From JBCCGI01 sp039029355 (GTDB lineage: Bacteria > Planctomycetota > UBA1135 > GCA-002686595), in the NCBI GenBank assembly GCA_039029355.1, contig JBCCGI010000083.1, positions 1 to 37,873 of the forward strand: DNA of 37,873 nucleotides, read 5' to 3'. The notes under the pieces were generated by a model that saw nothing but the letters and a program-made list of their open reading frames with translations, did not search any database and was not told where the DNA came from. Positions 23,417 to 31,680 of this stretch are shown piece after piece. The position numbers and the translations under genes were made by a program. The stretch's first letter is position 1. The number at the start of each line of letters is the position of its first letter.

Positions 23417-25228
23417 TCAGGCCTCCTTCTGCGCCTCGACGACCAGCCGGCCGCCGCGGACCTCGACCACGCGCACGGGCGCGCCGGCGTCGATCTCCGT
23501 ACCGGAGGAACGCGCCTCGTAGTCGATCTCCGCCGCTCCATCAAGCGCCACCTTGCCCACCGGCCGCAGCACGGTCAACGCGCGTCCGGTCGCACCTACG
23601 CGCGCCGCGGAGCCATGCGGCCCCTCGGCCTCGGGCAGGGCGCTCGCCGTCGTGGCCCGCGTGTCGGTGGGCGCCACCGCCAGCGCGCCGTAGGCCGGGG
23701 TCTTCGGGAGCAGCAGCGACAGCGTCCAGATCGCAGCGGCCGCCACCGCCCCGAACACCGTCAGCCGGAAGGCCGAGTCGACGGCGATCTCGCGGTCCAT
23801 CTCGTACTCGAAGCCGTACCCGGTCGACAGGGAGGCCCACATCAGCCCGGCGAGCACCAGCAGCGCGCCCAGCAACCCCACCCAGACCGAGCCGGGGACG
23901 AGGAAGAGCTCGACCGCCAGCAGCACCATCCCGAGGGCCATCAGCACCAGGTGCGGAATCTCCGCCAGCCCGACCAGATAGCGCCCGAACAGCATCACCG
24001 CAAAGCAGGCGATCGAGAGCAGCCCCGCCGCACCGAAGCCCGGTGCCTTGAACTCGGTGTACGCGAAGACCAGCCCCAGGATCAGCAGCAGCGGACCGAG
24101 CCGGAACAGGAGCGCCGCGAGGTCCTCCGAGGCCGAGCGCTCGAAGCTCCGCGGAGCCGCGCCCGGCATGCCGATCCGCGCGAGCACCTCGTCGAGGCTG
24201 TCAGCCCGCGCATCGGCCATCTGCAGCCGCACCGCCTCGGCCGCGGTCAGGTTCAGGAGCTCGCCGCGCGACGACACGGTCTCGAGCAGCTTCACCTCGG
24301 CCCCCTGATCGCGCAGGTCATCCCACTCCTTCTCCCCTACGACGCGCTCCTCCTGCCCCACCCGAACGCGCCGCACCTCGACGTCGGGGTCGACCATCGC
24401 CTCGGCCAACACCGGCGAACGCCCACGGATCTCCGCGAAGGCCCGGAACGACGAGCGCCAGGACGACCCGGTCTTCTCCTCGACCACCTCGTCCGCCGGC
24501 ACCCCCACCACCCCACCCGGCCCGACGGCGATCGCCTGGGCCGAGCCAAAGGAAGCGGTCGCCCGCAGGTAGATGTCGTCGCACGCGAGCGCCAGCAGCG
24601 CTCCGGCCGACAGGGCCTTGTCGTTGATCCACGCCACGGTGCGAACGCCGTCCGACGAGGCCTCGTCGAGCAGCCGCGCGATGCGCCAGGCGAGCTGGAC
24701 CTCGCCGCCGGGGGTGTCGAGCTCGACGACCAGCCGATCGCCGGAGTCGCGCGCCGCCGAGCTGGCGCGCGCGAGCAGCGCCTGGTGTCCGATGTCGAGC
24801 TCGCCCTCGATGCGGAGGTGAACGACGCCGGCGGCGAGGTCTTGTGCGCTGGCCGCGGGAGGTGCAGAGCGGGCGACGGAGCTGCGGAGGTGAACGACGC
24901 CAGCAACGAGATCCTGTGCGCTGGCCGCGGGAGCAGAGCGAGCGGCGGAGCTGAGGAGGACCCGCGGGCCGGCGGTGTGCTTGGCGACCGCGACGTTGGT
25001 CGGGCTTGGCTTCGGCGCCCGGCCGCGCGCGCGCGCCGGACTCGGCCTGCCCGCAGCGCTCGTGGCCTCCACCGCGCCGACCGCGGCCGTAGCGCCCGCG
25101 GCCCGCGCCTCACCCGGAACGCGCGACGCGGTGAACGCGCCGAGGAGACCGGCGGCCAGACAAGCGAGCGCCGTCGCGCGGCGCACCGCGGCTGCGAAGC
25201 GGCGCGGAGACGAAGTCGTTCGGGTCAT
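23417..25228 (-). CDS. Long NfeD-type membrane protein with ClpP-like serine protease domain
   Basis: A 603-residue protein. After a signal-like start (about 15-35) comes a low-complexity linker with two near-identical 23-24-residue units, each containing ASAQDLxAGVVHLR; the second leads into the protease domain. The ClpP/SppA-like domain (about 140-345) has VVELDTPGGEVQLAWRIA and the putative nucleophile Ser207 in KALSAGALLAL. The position that I align with the catalytic Lys of archaeal 1510-N carries Arg262 (FRAFAEIRGR). About 370-520 has several membrane segments, and the end is an NfeD OB domain (GATGRALTVLRPVGKVALDG, VRVVEVRGGRLVVE). Such proteins are linked to FloA function and membrane protein quality control. 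It heads a five-gene minus-strand group. Confidence 0.88.
   Translation of the reverse strand: MTRTTSSPRRFAAAVRRATALACLAAGLLGAFTASRVPGEARAAGATAAVGAVEATSAAGRPSPARARGRAPKPSPTNVAVAKHTAGPRVLLSSAARSAPAASAQDLVAGVVHLRSSVARSAPPAASAQDLAAGVVHLRIEGELDIGHQALLARASSAARDSGDRLVVELDTPGGEVQLAWRIARLLDEASSDGVRTVAWINDKALSAGALLALACDDIYLRATASFGSAQAIAVGPGGVVGVPADEVVEEKTGSSWRSSFRAFAEIRGRSPVLAEAMVDPDVEVRRVRVGQEERVVGEKEWDDLRDQGAEVKLLETVSSRGELLNLTAAEAVRLQMADARADSLDEVLARIGMPGAAPRSFERSASEDLAALLFRLGPLLLILGLVFAYTEFKAPGFGAAGLLSIACFAVMLFGRYLVGLAEIPHLVLMALGMVLLAVELFLVPGSVWVGLLGALLVLAGLMWASLSTGYGFEYEMDREIAVDSAFRLTVFGAVAAAAIWTLSLLLPKTPAYGALAVAPTDTRATTASALPEAEGPHGSAARVGATGRALTVLRPVGKVALDGAAEIDYEARSSGTEIDAGAPVRVVEVRGGRLVVEAQKEA
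24812..24952. repeat. Tandem duplication inside the long NfeD gene
   Basis: Two adjacent units, 24812-24883 (72 bp) and 24884-24952 (69 bp), are highly similar; both start GCGGAGGTGAACGACGCC. The length difference is one codon, so the frame is kept. In the protein they repeat the segment ASAQDLxAGVVHLR. The extra copy lies before the protease domain, where it should be tolerated. Confidence 0.85.
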
Positions 25229-25261
25229 GGGAAGCTATGGACCAGGATAGCGCGCGGAACC

Positions 25262-25293
25262 AGGGGCGCCCGCGGCGGACGGCGGGCGCCCCT
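25262..25293 (-). terminator. GC-rich hairpin after the DUF1579 gene
   Basis: AGGGGCGCCCGC (25262-25273) and GCGGGCGCCCCT (25282-25293) pair perfectly with an 8-nt loop, 9 bp past the DUF1579 stop codon. There is no T tract. It is probably a terminator and separates this gene from the NfeD group. Confidence 0.55.
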
Positions 25294-25301
25294 CCCGGCG
25301 C

Positions 25302-25838
25302 CTATTTGCGGCGCGTGTAGGAGATCGACATCATCGGGATCTCCTCGCCGCCCTCGGGCTTCATCACCATCTCGAAGCCCATCGCGTCGTCGCCGTCAAA
25401 CACGATGCGGTGCACCTCGTCCATCGGCTCTCCGGTCATCGGGTTGGTGCCCTGGCCGTGCAGCGTCAGCACCTCGGACTCGGCGTCGTACGTTCCCTCG
25501 TAGCTCTGCACCTTGGCGTTCATCGAGTCGACCCAAACCGAGACGTACTTCTTCTTCGCCGGGTCGTAGCCCTCAAAGCCGCGCCCCTCGTACGGAGACC
25601 CGAAGAAGTCGCCTTCAAAGCGCGTCGCGCACCAGAGGCCGTTCATCGCGTGCTCGACCGTGAAGGTGCCCTTCGACTCGGCGCCCATCATGCTGACGGT
25701 CGCGTCCCAGGTGCCGACCATGCGCTTGAGGAGGTCGTGATGCTCGGTCGGCCGCGCCGGAGCCTGGCGCGCGGCAGAGGAGGTCCAGCCGGCGAGCCCG
25801 GCGGCGATGAGCGAGAGGAGCAGGATGCGTAGCTTCAT
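25302..25838 (-). CDS. Exported DUF1579 family protein
   Basis: A 178-residue protein with a signal peptide (about 1-22: KLRILLLSLIAAGLAGW) and one DUF1579 domain: HHDLLKRMVGTWDATVSM, AMNGLWCATRFEGDFFGSPYEGRG, GYDPAKKKYVSVWVDSM, and EVLTLHGQGTNPMTGEPMD. The family is a lipocalin-like beta-barrel common in planctomycetes; its ligand is unknown. The leader contains two direct copies of TTGCGAAAGA (plus-strand reading, 25844-25853 and 25857-25866), close to the ATG. The gene is divergent from the seven-repeat protein gene. Confidence 0.88.
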   Translation of the reverse strand: MKLRILLLSLIAAGLAGWTSSAARQAPARPTEHHDLLKRMVGTWDATVSMMGAESKGTFTVEHAMNGLWCATRFEGDFFGSPYEGRGFEGYDPAKKKYVSVWVDSMNAKVQSYEGTYDAESEVLTLHGQGTNPMTGEPMDEVHRIVFDGDDAMGFEMVMKPEGGEEIPMMSISYTRRK

Positions 25839-26004
25839 GACGATTGCGAAAGACGGTTGCGAAAGAGGACGGGCTCGTGAGAGCGGTTTTCACGCGTGCC
25901 CGGGTGCTGAGGATGGCCGATCGGGAAGGTGAGGCGCAACTCCCGAGTGACGGCGGCGCCGCGCTGCTAAGCTGCCCGCCACCGGCCCTCTCCAGGAGAC
26001 ACCG

Positions 26005-27858
26005 ATGAAGCACCTTGAACGACTCTTCCTCCTCGCCTCCTTGCTCCCCGCCGCACACGCGCAGACTTCGGATTCGGAGATCGGCGCCGACGATTTCCGC
26101 CTAAGCGACGCCGGCCCCGACGGCGACCCCACCTACGGCGCAAACTCCGCCGCCGCCGCCTACAACCCCGCCAACAACGAGTTCCTGATCGTCTGGAGCG
26201 CCAACGACGTCGAGACCGGCGGCCGCGAGATCTTCGGCCAGCGCATCAACGCCACCACCGGCGCCGAGCTCGGCGAGAACGACTTCCGCATCAGCGACAT
26301 GGGCTCCGAGGGCGAGACCAAGTTCGACGCCTTCTCGCCCGCCGTCGTCTTCAACCCGACGGCCGCCGAGTACCTGGTCGTCTGGGAAGGCGACGACGAC
26401 ACCGGCAGCCTCACGAACAACGAGTTCGAGATCTTCGCCCAACGCCTCGACGCCTCGGGCCAGCAGCTCGGCGACAACGACTTCCGCATCAGCGACGCCG
26501 GAGCCCCCGGCAAGCCACAGCTCGACGCCACCTCCTGCGCGGTCGCTTACAACGGCACCGCGAACGAGTATCTGGTCGTCTGGCAGGCCGACCTCAAGGA
26601 GGACGGCCTCGCCGACAACGAGTTCGAGATCTTCGCCCAACGCCTCGACGCCGCCGGCCAAGAGCTCGGCGTCGACGACTTCCGCGTCAGCGACATGGGC
26701 CCCGACGGCTCGACCGCCTACGGAGCCTTCACCCCAAGCGTCGCCTACAACTCCACCCAAGACGAGTATCTGGTGGTCTGGTCCGGCACGGACGACGAGT
26801 CCCCGCTCGCCCCCGACGAGTTCGAGATCTTCGCCCAACGCCTCGCCGGCGAAACGGCCGAAGAGGTCGGACTCAACGACGCCCGCATCAGCGACATGGG
26901 CCCCGACGGCGACCCCGCCTACGAAGCCCGCACCCCCGCCGTCGCCTTCGATCCACTCAGCGACGACTACCTGGTCGCCTGGGCCGGCTCGGACGACGGC
27001 ACCACCGTCGCCGGCGAACACGAGATCTACGCCCAAATCGTCAACGGCCCCAACGGCGCCGAGATCGGCCCCAACGACTTCCGCGTCAGCGACATGGGCC
27101 CCGACGGCGACCCCGCGTACGACGCCGCAAACCCCGCCGTCAGCTTCAATCAGGCCAGCGCCCTCTACCTGGTCGTCTGGGCCGGCGACGACAACTCCGC
27201 CCCGCTCGTCGACAACGAGCTCGAGATCTTCGCCCAACGCCTCGAAACCGGCAGCGGCGCCGAGCTCGGCACCAACGACCTCCGCCTCAGCTCCCTCGGC
27301 CCCGACGGCGACCCCAACTTCGCCGCCGGCACCCCGCCCCTCCCCGCCACCCCGACGGTAGCCACCGGCGACGCCAACGAGGCCCTCATCGCCTGGGAGG
27401 GCGACGACGACACCCCCCCCCTGGTCGACGGCGAGCTCGAGATCTTCGCCCAACGCGTCCACCTCTGCCCCACCGAGCAAGTCGCCTCCGAGCTCATCCG
27501 CCTCGGCGACCCGCCCAACCCGAACGCGCTCACCCCGGGGCTCACCGCGGGCCCGGTGCTCGGATCGGTGTGGGATCCGTCGATTGACCACACGACCTTC
27601 GCACCCGATGCGCTGCTCGACTTCCTGGGGGTCTCGCCCCAGACCGACAACGCGCCGACGCCCTTTGGAACGGTGCTGTGCGGCCTGCCTTCGGCGGAGC
27701 TGACGTTTACGTCGCCGGCGGGAGAGCCGTTCGGGGTGCCGATTCCGGTGGATTGCAATCTGTCTGGGTTGGTGCTTTGCGCTCAGGGGGGAGCGTTGGG
27801 TGAGGGGGGTGAGTTGTCTTTGACGAATGCCTTGGATGTGACGCTGGGGACGCTGTAG
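26005..27858 (+). CDS. Secreted seven-repeat protein, probable seven-bladed beta-propeller
   Basis: A 617-residue exported protein (signal peptide KHLERLFLLASLLPAAHA; AGGAGA 8 nt before the ATG). Seven consecutive repeats of about 65-70 residues fill positions 25-490. Each has LGxNDFRxSDMGPDGDP, then PAVAYN, then EYLVVWxGDDD, then NEFEIFAQRL. Seven units with four predicted strands each fit a seven-bladed propeller. The repeats are also alike at DNA level (GAGATCTTCGCCCAACGCCT recurs). The Asp-rich loops could bind calcium. The C-terminal part (about 495-617) has the planctomycete-type end GLVLCAQGGALG and LSLTNALDVTLG, related to that of the sugar-dehydrogenase-like protein. Function unknown; a surface or extracellular binding protein is likely. 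Confidence 0.8.
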   Translation: MKHLERLFLLASLLPAAHAQTSDSEIGADDFRLSDAGPDGDPTYGANSAAAAYNPANNEFLIVWSANDVETGGREIFGQRINATTGAELGENDFRISDMGSEGETKFDAFSPAVVFNPTAAEYLVVWEGDDDTGSLTNNEFEIFAQRLDASGQQLGDNDFRISDAGAPGKPQLDATSCAVAYNGTANEYLVVWQADLKEDGLADNEFEIFAQRLDAAGQELGVDDFRVSDMGPDGSTAYGAFTPSVAYNSTQDEYLVVWSGTDDESPLAPDEFEIFAQRLAGETAEEVGLNDARISDMGPDGDPAYEARTPAVAFDPLSDDYLVAWAGSDDGTTVAGEHEIYAQIVNGPNGAEIGPNDFRVSDMGPDGDPAYDAANPAVSFNQASALYLVVWAGDDNSAPLVDNELEIFAQRLETGSGAELGTNDLRLSSLGPDGDPNFAAGTPPLPATPTVATGDANEALIAWEGDDDTPPLVDGELEIFAQRVHLCPTEQVASELIRLGDPPNPNALTPGLTAGPVLGSVWDPSIDHTTFAPDALLDFLGVSPQTDNAPTPFGTVLCGLPSAELTFTSPAGEPFGVPIPVDCNLSGLVLCAQGGALGEGGELSLTNALDVTLGTL

Positions 27859-27916
27859 AGGGGGCTGGGGTGCCAACTGCGCGACAGCGGGCCACTCACG
27901 AGTGGCGGCCCGCGAT

Positions 27917-27950
27917 CTCTGCCGAATCGAGCGTCTTGATTCCGGCAGAG
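27917..27950. repeat. Palindromic element 1
   Basis: CTCTGCCGAATC and GATTCCGGCAGAG pair with one bulged C around a 9-nt loop. Confidence 0.75.
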
Positions 27951-28019
27951 GCGCGCCGAACGCGGGAAGGCTCGGCGCAGCACGCTCTAGCACCGATGAT
28001 CGCCCACCGTGGACCGCGT

Positions 28020-28058
28020 GATCTTCGCCGAATCAGGGCACTCGATTCGGCGGAGATC
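28020..28058. repeat. Palindromic element 2 (best copy)
   Basis: GATCTTCGCCGAATC and GATTCGGCGGAGATC pair over 15 positions with one G-T pair and a 9-nt loop. Confidence 0.85.
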
Positions 28059-28276
28059 GCGGACCGCCCGCTCCGCCTCCTGGCCGTCACGAACCAGGGC
28101 TCTGCGCCAGCGCCAGCGCCACAGCCGCATCGCCGGATCCACCGTGCGCTCCCCGATCGCGTTGTCCGACGGGTCCGCGGCCGGCCGGCGCTCGCTGGGT
28201 ACGAGCTGTTCACGCCCGCGCCTGCTCGCTGCTGACCGCCACAGTCAACGCGAACCGCGACCCGCACGACCATCCG

Positions 28277-28309
28277 CGCCGAATCGAGAAGCTTGATACG
28301 GCGAAGATC
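28277..28309. repeat. Palindromic element 3
   Basis: CGCCGAATC and GATACGGCG pair with one mismatch; AAGATC follows as in the consensus 3' end. The 5' flank has diverged. Confidence 0.7.
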
Positions 28310-28380
28310 CCTCCCCCAATGCAGTGCTCAGACGAACCTAAGCCAAGCGAAACGGCGTCTCGAGCGGAGCGGGAGCGCAC

Positions 28381-28416
28381 GACCTCCGCCGAATCAGCGG
28401 GTTGATTGGGCGAAGA
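28381..28416. repeat. Palindromic element 4
   Basis: GACCTCCGCCGAATC followed by GATTGGGCGAAG; both arms recognisable with a few substitutions. Confidence 0.7.
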
Positions 28417-28526
28417 AGCAGGTAGCTGGAGCCGTAGCCCTCCTCGCCAGATCGAGTGAGACCGACCAGAGCCGACGCCGACGCGCTCATCGCGAGTTCG
28501 CCCCGCTGGGCGGCCCCACGCACCGC

Positions 28527-28545
28527 ACTCGATTCGGCATAGATC
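28527..28545. repeat. Half-element (3' arm only)
   Basis: ACTCGATTCGGCATAGATC resembles the 3' arm of element 2; no matching 5' arm is visible upstream. Confidence 0.5.
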
Positions 28546-28767
28546 AGAGCCACGCCGCCGTCCGTCGAAAGAGAGGGGGCGAGGAAGCGCGATGTCGCGC
28601 TCCCCTCGGCGGCTCTGGGCACGGCAGGACCACTCGCGCGACGCTCGCGGCAGCATCGGATCGCCGTTCCGAGAGCGTCCCGGGCGGCACACGCGCTTCG
28701 CGTGCACGAGCCCCCGGAGAGCCAGCGGCTCGGAGAAACGGGCGAGCCGCCGATTCGGCGGGCGATC

Positions 28768-28806
28768 GATCTTCGCCGTTTCAACGCGCTTGGTTCGGCG
28801 GAGATT
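28768..28806. repeat. Palindromic element 5
   Basis: GATCTTCGCCG pairs with CGGCGGAGATT around a longer, partly paired centre. A further half-copy (CCGATTCGGCGG, from 28750) lies just before it. Confidence 0.7.
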
Positions 28807-28922
28807 GAGCTTGCGGCCGCCCTCCTTCAACTTCGCGAGTCGGGGTCCGAGCAACCCCGCCAAGGCGCGCCGTTTTCCGACCCAAAAGCGCAACCCATCC
28901 GCCCCCCGCCGGTCCCCTACGC

Positions 28923-29612
28923 ATGGCCCGATCCTCCAAGCCTCGTCAGGGACTCCTCTACCGTTGGGGCGGCAAGCGCAAAGGCGCTGGCCGGAGGCCC
29001 TCCGGCAAGACGGCGGGGGTTCCGCATCGCGTTCGACCGCCGCTAGCCGCTCGATTCCCGGTCCACGTCACCATGGTGATCGAGCAGGGGCTCCCCACCC
29101 TCCGAGGCGCACCCTCTTTCCGCGTCGTGCGCGGAGCACTCCTGGATGGATGCCAGAAGGCGGGCTTTCGGGTGCTGCAGTATTCGGTGCAGTCGAACCA
29201 CATCCACCTGATCGCGGAAGGGCACAGCCGGCTCCGGCTTGCGCGGGGCATGCAGGGGCTCGGCGTTCGGATCGCCAAGCGGCTGAACCGGCTCTGGAAG
29301 CGGCGTGGGCGTGTCTTCCGCCACCGCTACCACGACCGCATCCTCCGCACGCCCACCGAAGTGCGGCGGACGTTGCTCTACGTATTGCAGAACGCGCGCA
29401 AGCACGGCGTCGCGCTCGGTCCGAGTGCGCTGGATCCGTGCTCCTCCGCTCGGTGGTTCAACGGATGGCGAGAGCGGAGGGACCCGGTCCGCTCGCCGCT
29501 ACCGTCGGCACGCACGTGGCTGCTGCGCGTCGGCTGGAGGATCCGAGGACTTCTGTCCGCAAGGGAGGGCCCGCGGCCGATGCCAGCCGCTGTGCGGGGA
29601 GCGCCTCCCTAG
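28923..29612 (+). CDS. REP-associated-type tyrosine transposase (Y1/IS200-like)
   Basis: A 229-residue HUH transposase of the Y1 family. The N-terminal stretch WGGKRKGAGRRPSGKTAGVP is the basic tail common in this group. The metal-binding HUH motif is His93 and His95 in QSNHIHLIAE, and the nucleophile is probably Tyr153 in LLYVLQNARKHG. Between them lies RGMQGLGVRIAKRLNRL and RGRVFRHRYHDRIL, all typical. The gene has no IS ends and no accessory TnpB; instead it is preceded by a kilobase of palindromic elements, as with RAYT domesticated transposases. All catalytic residues are present, so it is likely active. The last 60 residues are not conserved. Confidence 0.88.
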   Translation: MARSSKPRQGLLYRWGGKRKGAGRRPSGKTAGVPHRVRPPLAARFPVHVTMVIEQGLPTLRGAPSFRVVRGALLDGCQKAGFRVLQYSVQSNHIHLIAEGHSRLRLARGMQGLGVRIAKRLNRLWKRRGRVFRHRYHDRILRTPTEVRRTLLYVLQNARKHGVALGPSALDPCSSARWFNGWRERRDPVRSPLPSARTWLLRVGWRIRGLLSAREGPRPMPAAVRGAPP

Positions 29613-29635
29613 CAGCTCCGTGCAGACGCAGGCCG

Positions 29636-30622
29636 CTAGACCAAGTCCGAATCCGAGAGCTGGTACCACCAGTTCTCGCGCAGCCAACGCATGTCAAAAC
29701 GCGGATGGAAGTTGCGTCCCACCATGTAGTAGTCCGTCGGCCAGACGAAGAAGCCCCACTCTTGGAAGCGATCAAACCAAGGCGACCACTCCGGCAGGAA
29801 GAGCGCCAGCATCCGCGCTCCGTCCGTCGCGGCGCGCGCATCAAGGGCGTCGCGCAGGAGCTCTCCCACCTCCGGCTCACCCGGAGGTACCAGCCAGTCG
29901 ACGATCACCCCGGTTCGGGGCTGATTCCAGTCCGTGAGCCGATACACCGCGTACCCGCGGAGTACTCCCTCGGCGTCCCGAACTCCGAGGACCGTGTAGT
30001 CGTAGAACGGGTTGTCGAGGAAACGCCAGTTGAGGAAGTCCGCGTCGCGGATCGTGCTGGCGCCCCACTCGCCCGCGCAGCGGTCGTACAGCCAGCGTGC
30101 CTGCTGGTCGAAACGCGTCACGGCCTCGACCTCGGCGGGAGCGACGGCGTCTGCGCGTGGCGCTCGCGCGACCACGGTCTGGGTGCGGACGACCTCGTAC
30201 TTCAGGAACGTCTTCCCGATGCGCCAGGCGTTCTCCACCGGCCAGCCGTAGTGCACCCAGTCCCGGTCCTTCCCGCCGAAGGCATCGAAGAACGGGAGCG
30301 CGGTCTGAACGAAGAGCCCAGGACGCTTGAGCCCGCGGCGGTGCTCGGGATGCACCATCGAATCGACGATCTGCGCGAAGCGGCGCTCCGCGCCCGCCAT
30401 CCACACCCGATACGGCATGGCGGCGTACTGCCCCACGACGCGCCCGTCGTGCAGCGAGAGCCAAACCCGCTGCCCCGCGGGGTTGCGCCGGAAGAGGTAG
30501 TCCCACTCCGACTCGGTGCGGTCGACGTGGTCGGGGTTGCCCTCGCGGAACACGAGGTTGAAGCACTCGAGGAGCGAGGGCAGATCCCCCTCGCGGTACT
30601 CGCGAAACTCGTAGTCGGCCAT
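29636..30622 (-). CDS. GNAT-type acetyltransferase-like protein, paralogue 2
   Basis: A 328-residue protein built from an N-terminal GNAT-like half (EYREGDLPSLLECFNLVF, then RVVGQYAAMPYRVWMAG and DSMVHPEHRRG, the acetyl-CoA pocket region) and a second half with a similar fold (VLGVRDAEGVLRGYAVYRL). It ends WWYQLSDSDLV. The pattern matches acetyltransferases seen in polysaccharide and glycan loci of planctomycetes, often annotated GNAT. Its start overlaps the stop of the upstream paralogue by one base (TGATG). The two share NAWRIGKTFLKYEVVRTQ-type and MRWLRENW-type segments. Substrate unknown. Confidence 0.75.
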   Translation of the reverse strand: MADYEFREYREGDLPSLLECFNLVFREGNPDHVDRTESEWDYLFRRNPAGQRVWLSLHDGRVVGQYAAMPYRVWMAGAERRFAQIVDSMVHPEHRRGLKRPGLFVQTALPFFDAFGGKDRDWVHYGWPVENAWRIGKTFLKYEVVRTQTVVARAPRADAVAPAEVEAVTRFDQQARWLYDRCAGEWGASTIRDADFLNWRFLDNPFYDYTVLGVRDAEGVLRGYAVYRLTDWNQPRTGVIVDWLVPPGEPEVGELLRDALDARAATDGARMLALFLPEWSPWFDRFQEWGFFVWPTDYYMVGRNFHPRFDMRWLRENWWYQLSDSDLV

Positions 30623-31644
30623 CAGACGAGGTCGGTGTCGCCGAGGGTGTACACCCAGTTCTCGAACAGCCAGCGCATCCTAACGCGCTTCACCCAGCTC
30701 CGCCCGACGATGAAGTACATCGTGCCCGCCGCATGGAAGCCCTGGCGCTGGAAGGCGTGCCACTCGGGCGCCGTGTCGGGGAAGACCGTAACCAGCCGCT
30801 CCGCGCCCGTCGCCGCGGCCTTGTCACGCAACCAAGCGAGGAGCGCCTGATGCGCCCCCGTCTCGCCGGGCGGCACGACCCAATCGCAAACCAGCCCTTC
30901 GTCCTCCGTCCGGTCGAAGAGGCCCTTGCGGTACACGGCATAACCGACCGCCACTCCCGCCCGTCGGGCGATCCCGATGGAGTAGTCGCAGTCGGGCCGC
31001 TCGGTAAAGCGCCAGGAGAGCTGAGCGCGGTCGCGAACCGCAAAGGCCCCCGCCGCCTCGGCCCGCGCCCGGCCCACCGGCTCGACGTCGTCGGGGAAGT
31101 CCGCGACCTCCTCGACCTCGACTCCGCCGGCCTGCTCCAGACGCAGCCGGTCGAGGGGCGTCGCCAGCTTGAGCTGGGTGCGCAGCACCTCGTAGTCCAG
31201 GAACGTCTTGCCGACCCGCCAGGCGCTCCAGACCGGGAGCCCCCACATGAACGTGTCCTGTCCGTCGCCGCCCCCGCCGAACTGCTCGCCGTAGGGCGTC
31301 GCCGTCAGGACGAAAAAGCCCGGCTCCTGCAGCACGAGCCGCCAGGCGGGGTCGGTCATCGAGTCCACGCTCTGGCTGAAGAGCGCCTCCTCGCCCCGCA
31401 GCAGCACCCGCTGCCCGATCCCGGCGTACTGGCTGACCACCTGCCCCTCTTCGGTCAGCGCCAGGTAGATCCGCTTGCCGCTCGGGTTGTCGAGGAACTG
31501 CCAGCGCCAGGCTTCCAGCGTCCGGGGCTGGAACGTCGGGTCGATCTGCGAAAAGACGCGGTTGAACGTCTCGAGGATCGCGTGCTCGTCGCCGGGCTCG
31601 TACTCCCGAATGTTCAGGGAGGGCAGCTCACTCGGGCGAGGCAT
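30622..31644 (-). CDS. GNAT-type acetyltransferase-like protein, paralogue 1
   Basis: A 340-residue paralogue of the following gene. The N-terminal part has REYEPGDEHAILETFNRVF, WRWQFLDNPSGKRIYLAL and VVSQYAGIGQRVLLRGEE; DSMTDPAWR replaces the DSMVHPEHR stretch of its partner, which changes the conserved His and Arg. It shares AWRVGKTFLDYEVLRTQ and the C-terminal MRWLFENWVYTLGDTDLV. The gene pair arose by tandem duplication and is translationally coupled. Altered pocket residues suggest divergence in substrate or loss of activity in this copy. tRNA-Sec lies 37 bp upstream of its start. Confidence 0.75.
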   Translation of the reverse strand: MPRPSELPSLNIREYEPGDEHAILETFNRVFSQIDPTFQPRTLEAWRWQFLDNPSGKRIYLALTEEGQVVSQYAGIGQRVLLRGEEALFSQSVDSMTDPAWRLVLQEPGFFVLTATPYGEQFGGGGDGQDTFMWGLPVWSAWRVGKTFLDYEVLRTQLKLATPLDRLRLEQAGGVEVEEVADFPDDVEPVGRARAEAAGAFAVRDRAQLSWRFTERPDCDYSIGIARRAGVAVGYAVYRKGLFDRTEDEGLVCDWVVPPGETGAHQALLAWLRDKAAATGAERLVTVFPDTAPEWHAFQRQGFHAAGTMYFIVGRSWVKRVRMRWLFENWVYTLGDTDLV

Positions 31645-31680
31645 CGGGCATCACGTCGGGGGGCGGAGGGTAGGGGAAGA

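Larger units (their letters stand above)
27859..28922. repeat. Array of dispersed palindromic elements (REP-like) upstream of the transposase
   Basis: A 1.06-kb region without a convincing gene. It contains five related hairpin elements of 33-40 bp and two half-copies, in the same orientation at irregular distances of about 105-250 bp. Consensus arms are GATCTYCGCCGAATC and GATTCGGCGGAGATC. The irregular spacing and degeneracy exclude a CRISPR array. The transposase gene starts right after the region, as in REP/RAYT systems, where the transposase mobilises such palindromes. Confidence 0.75.

Noticed and set aside
28210..28893. Minus-strand protein of 227 residues before the transposase
   Set aside because: It runs through the palindromic elements, has no ribosome-binding site and resembles no family.
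27859..28922. CRISPR array
   Set aside because: Repeats are degenerate palindromes at irregular distances (about 105-250 bp), with no constant spacers and no cas genes.
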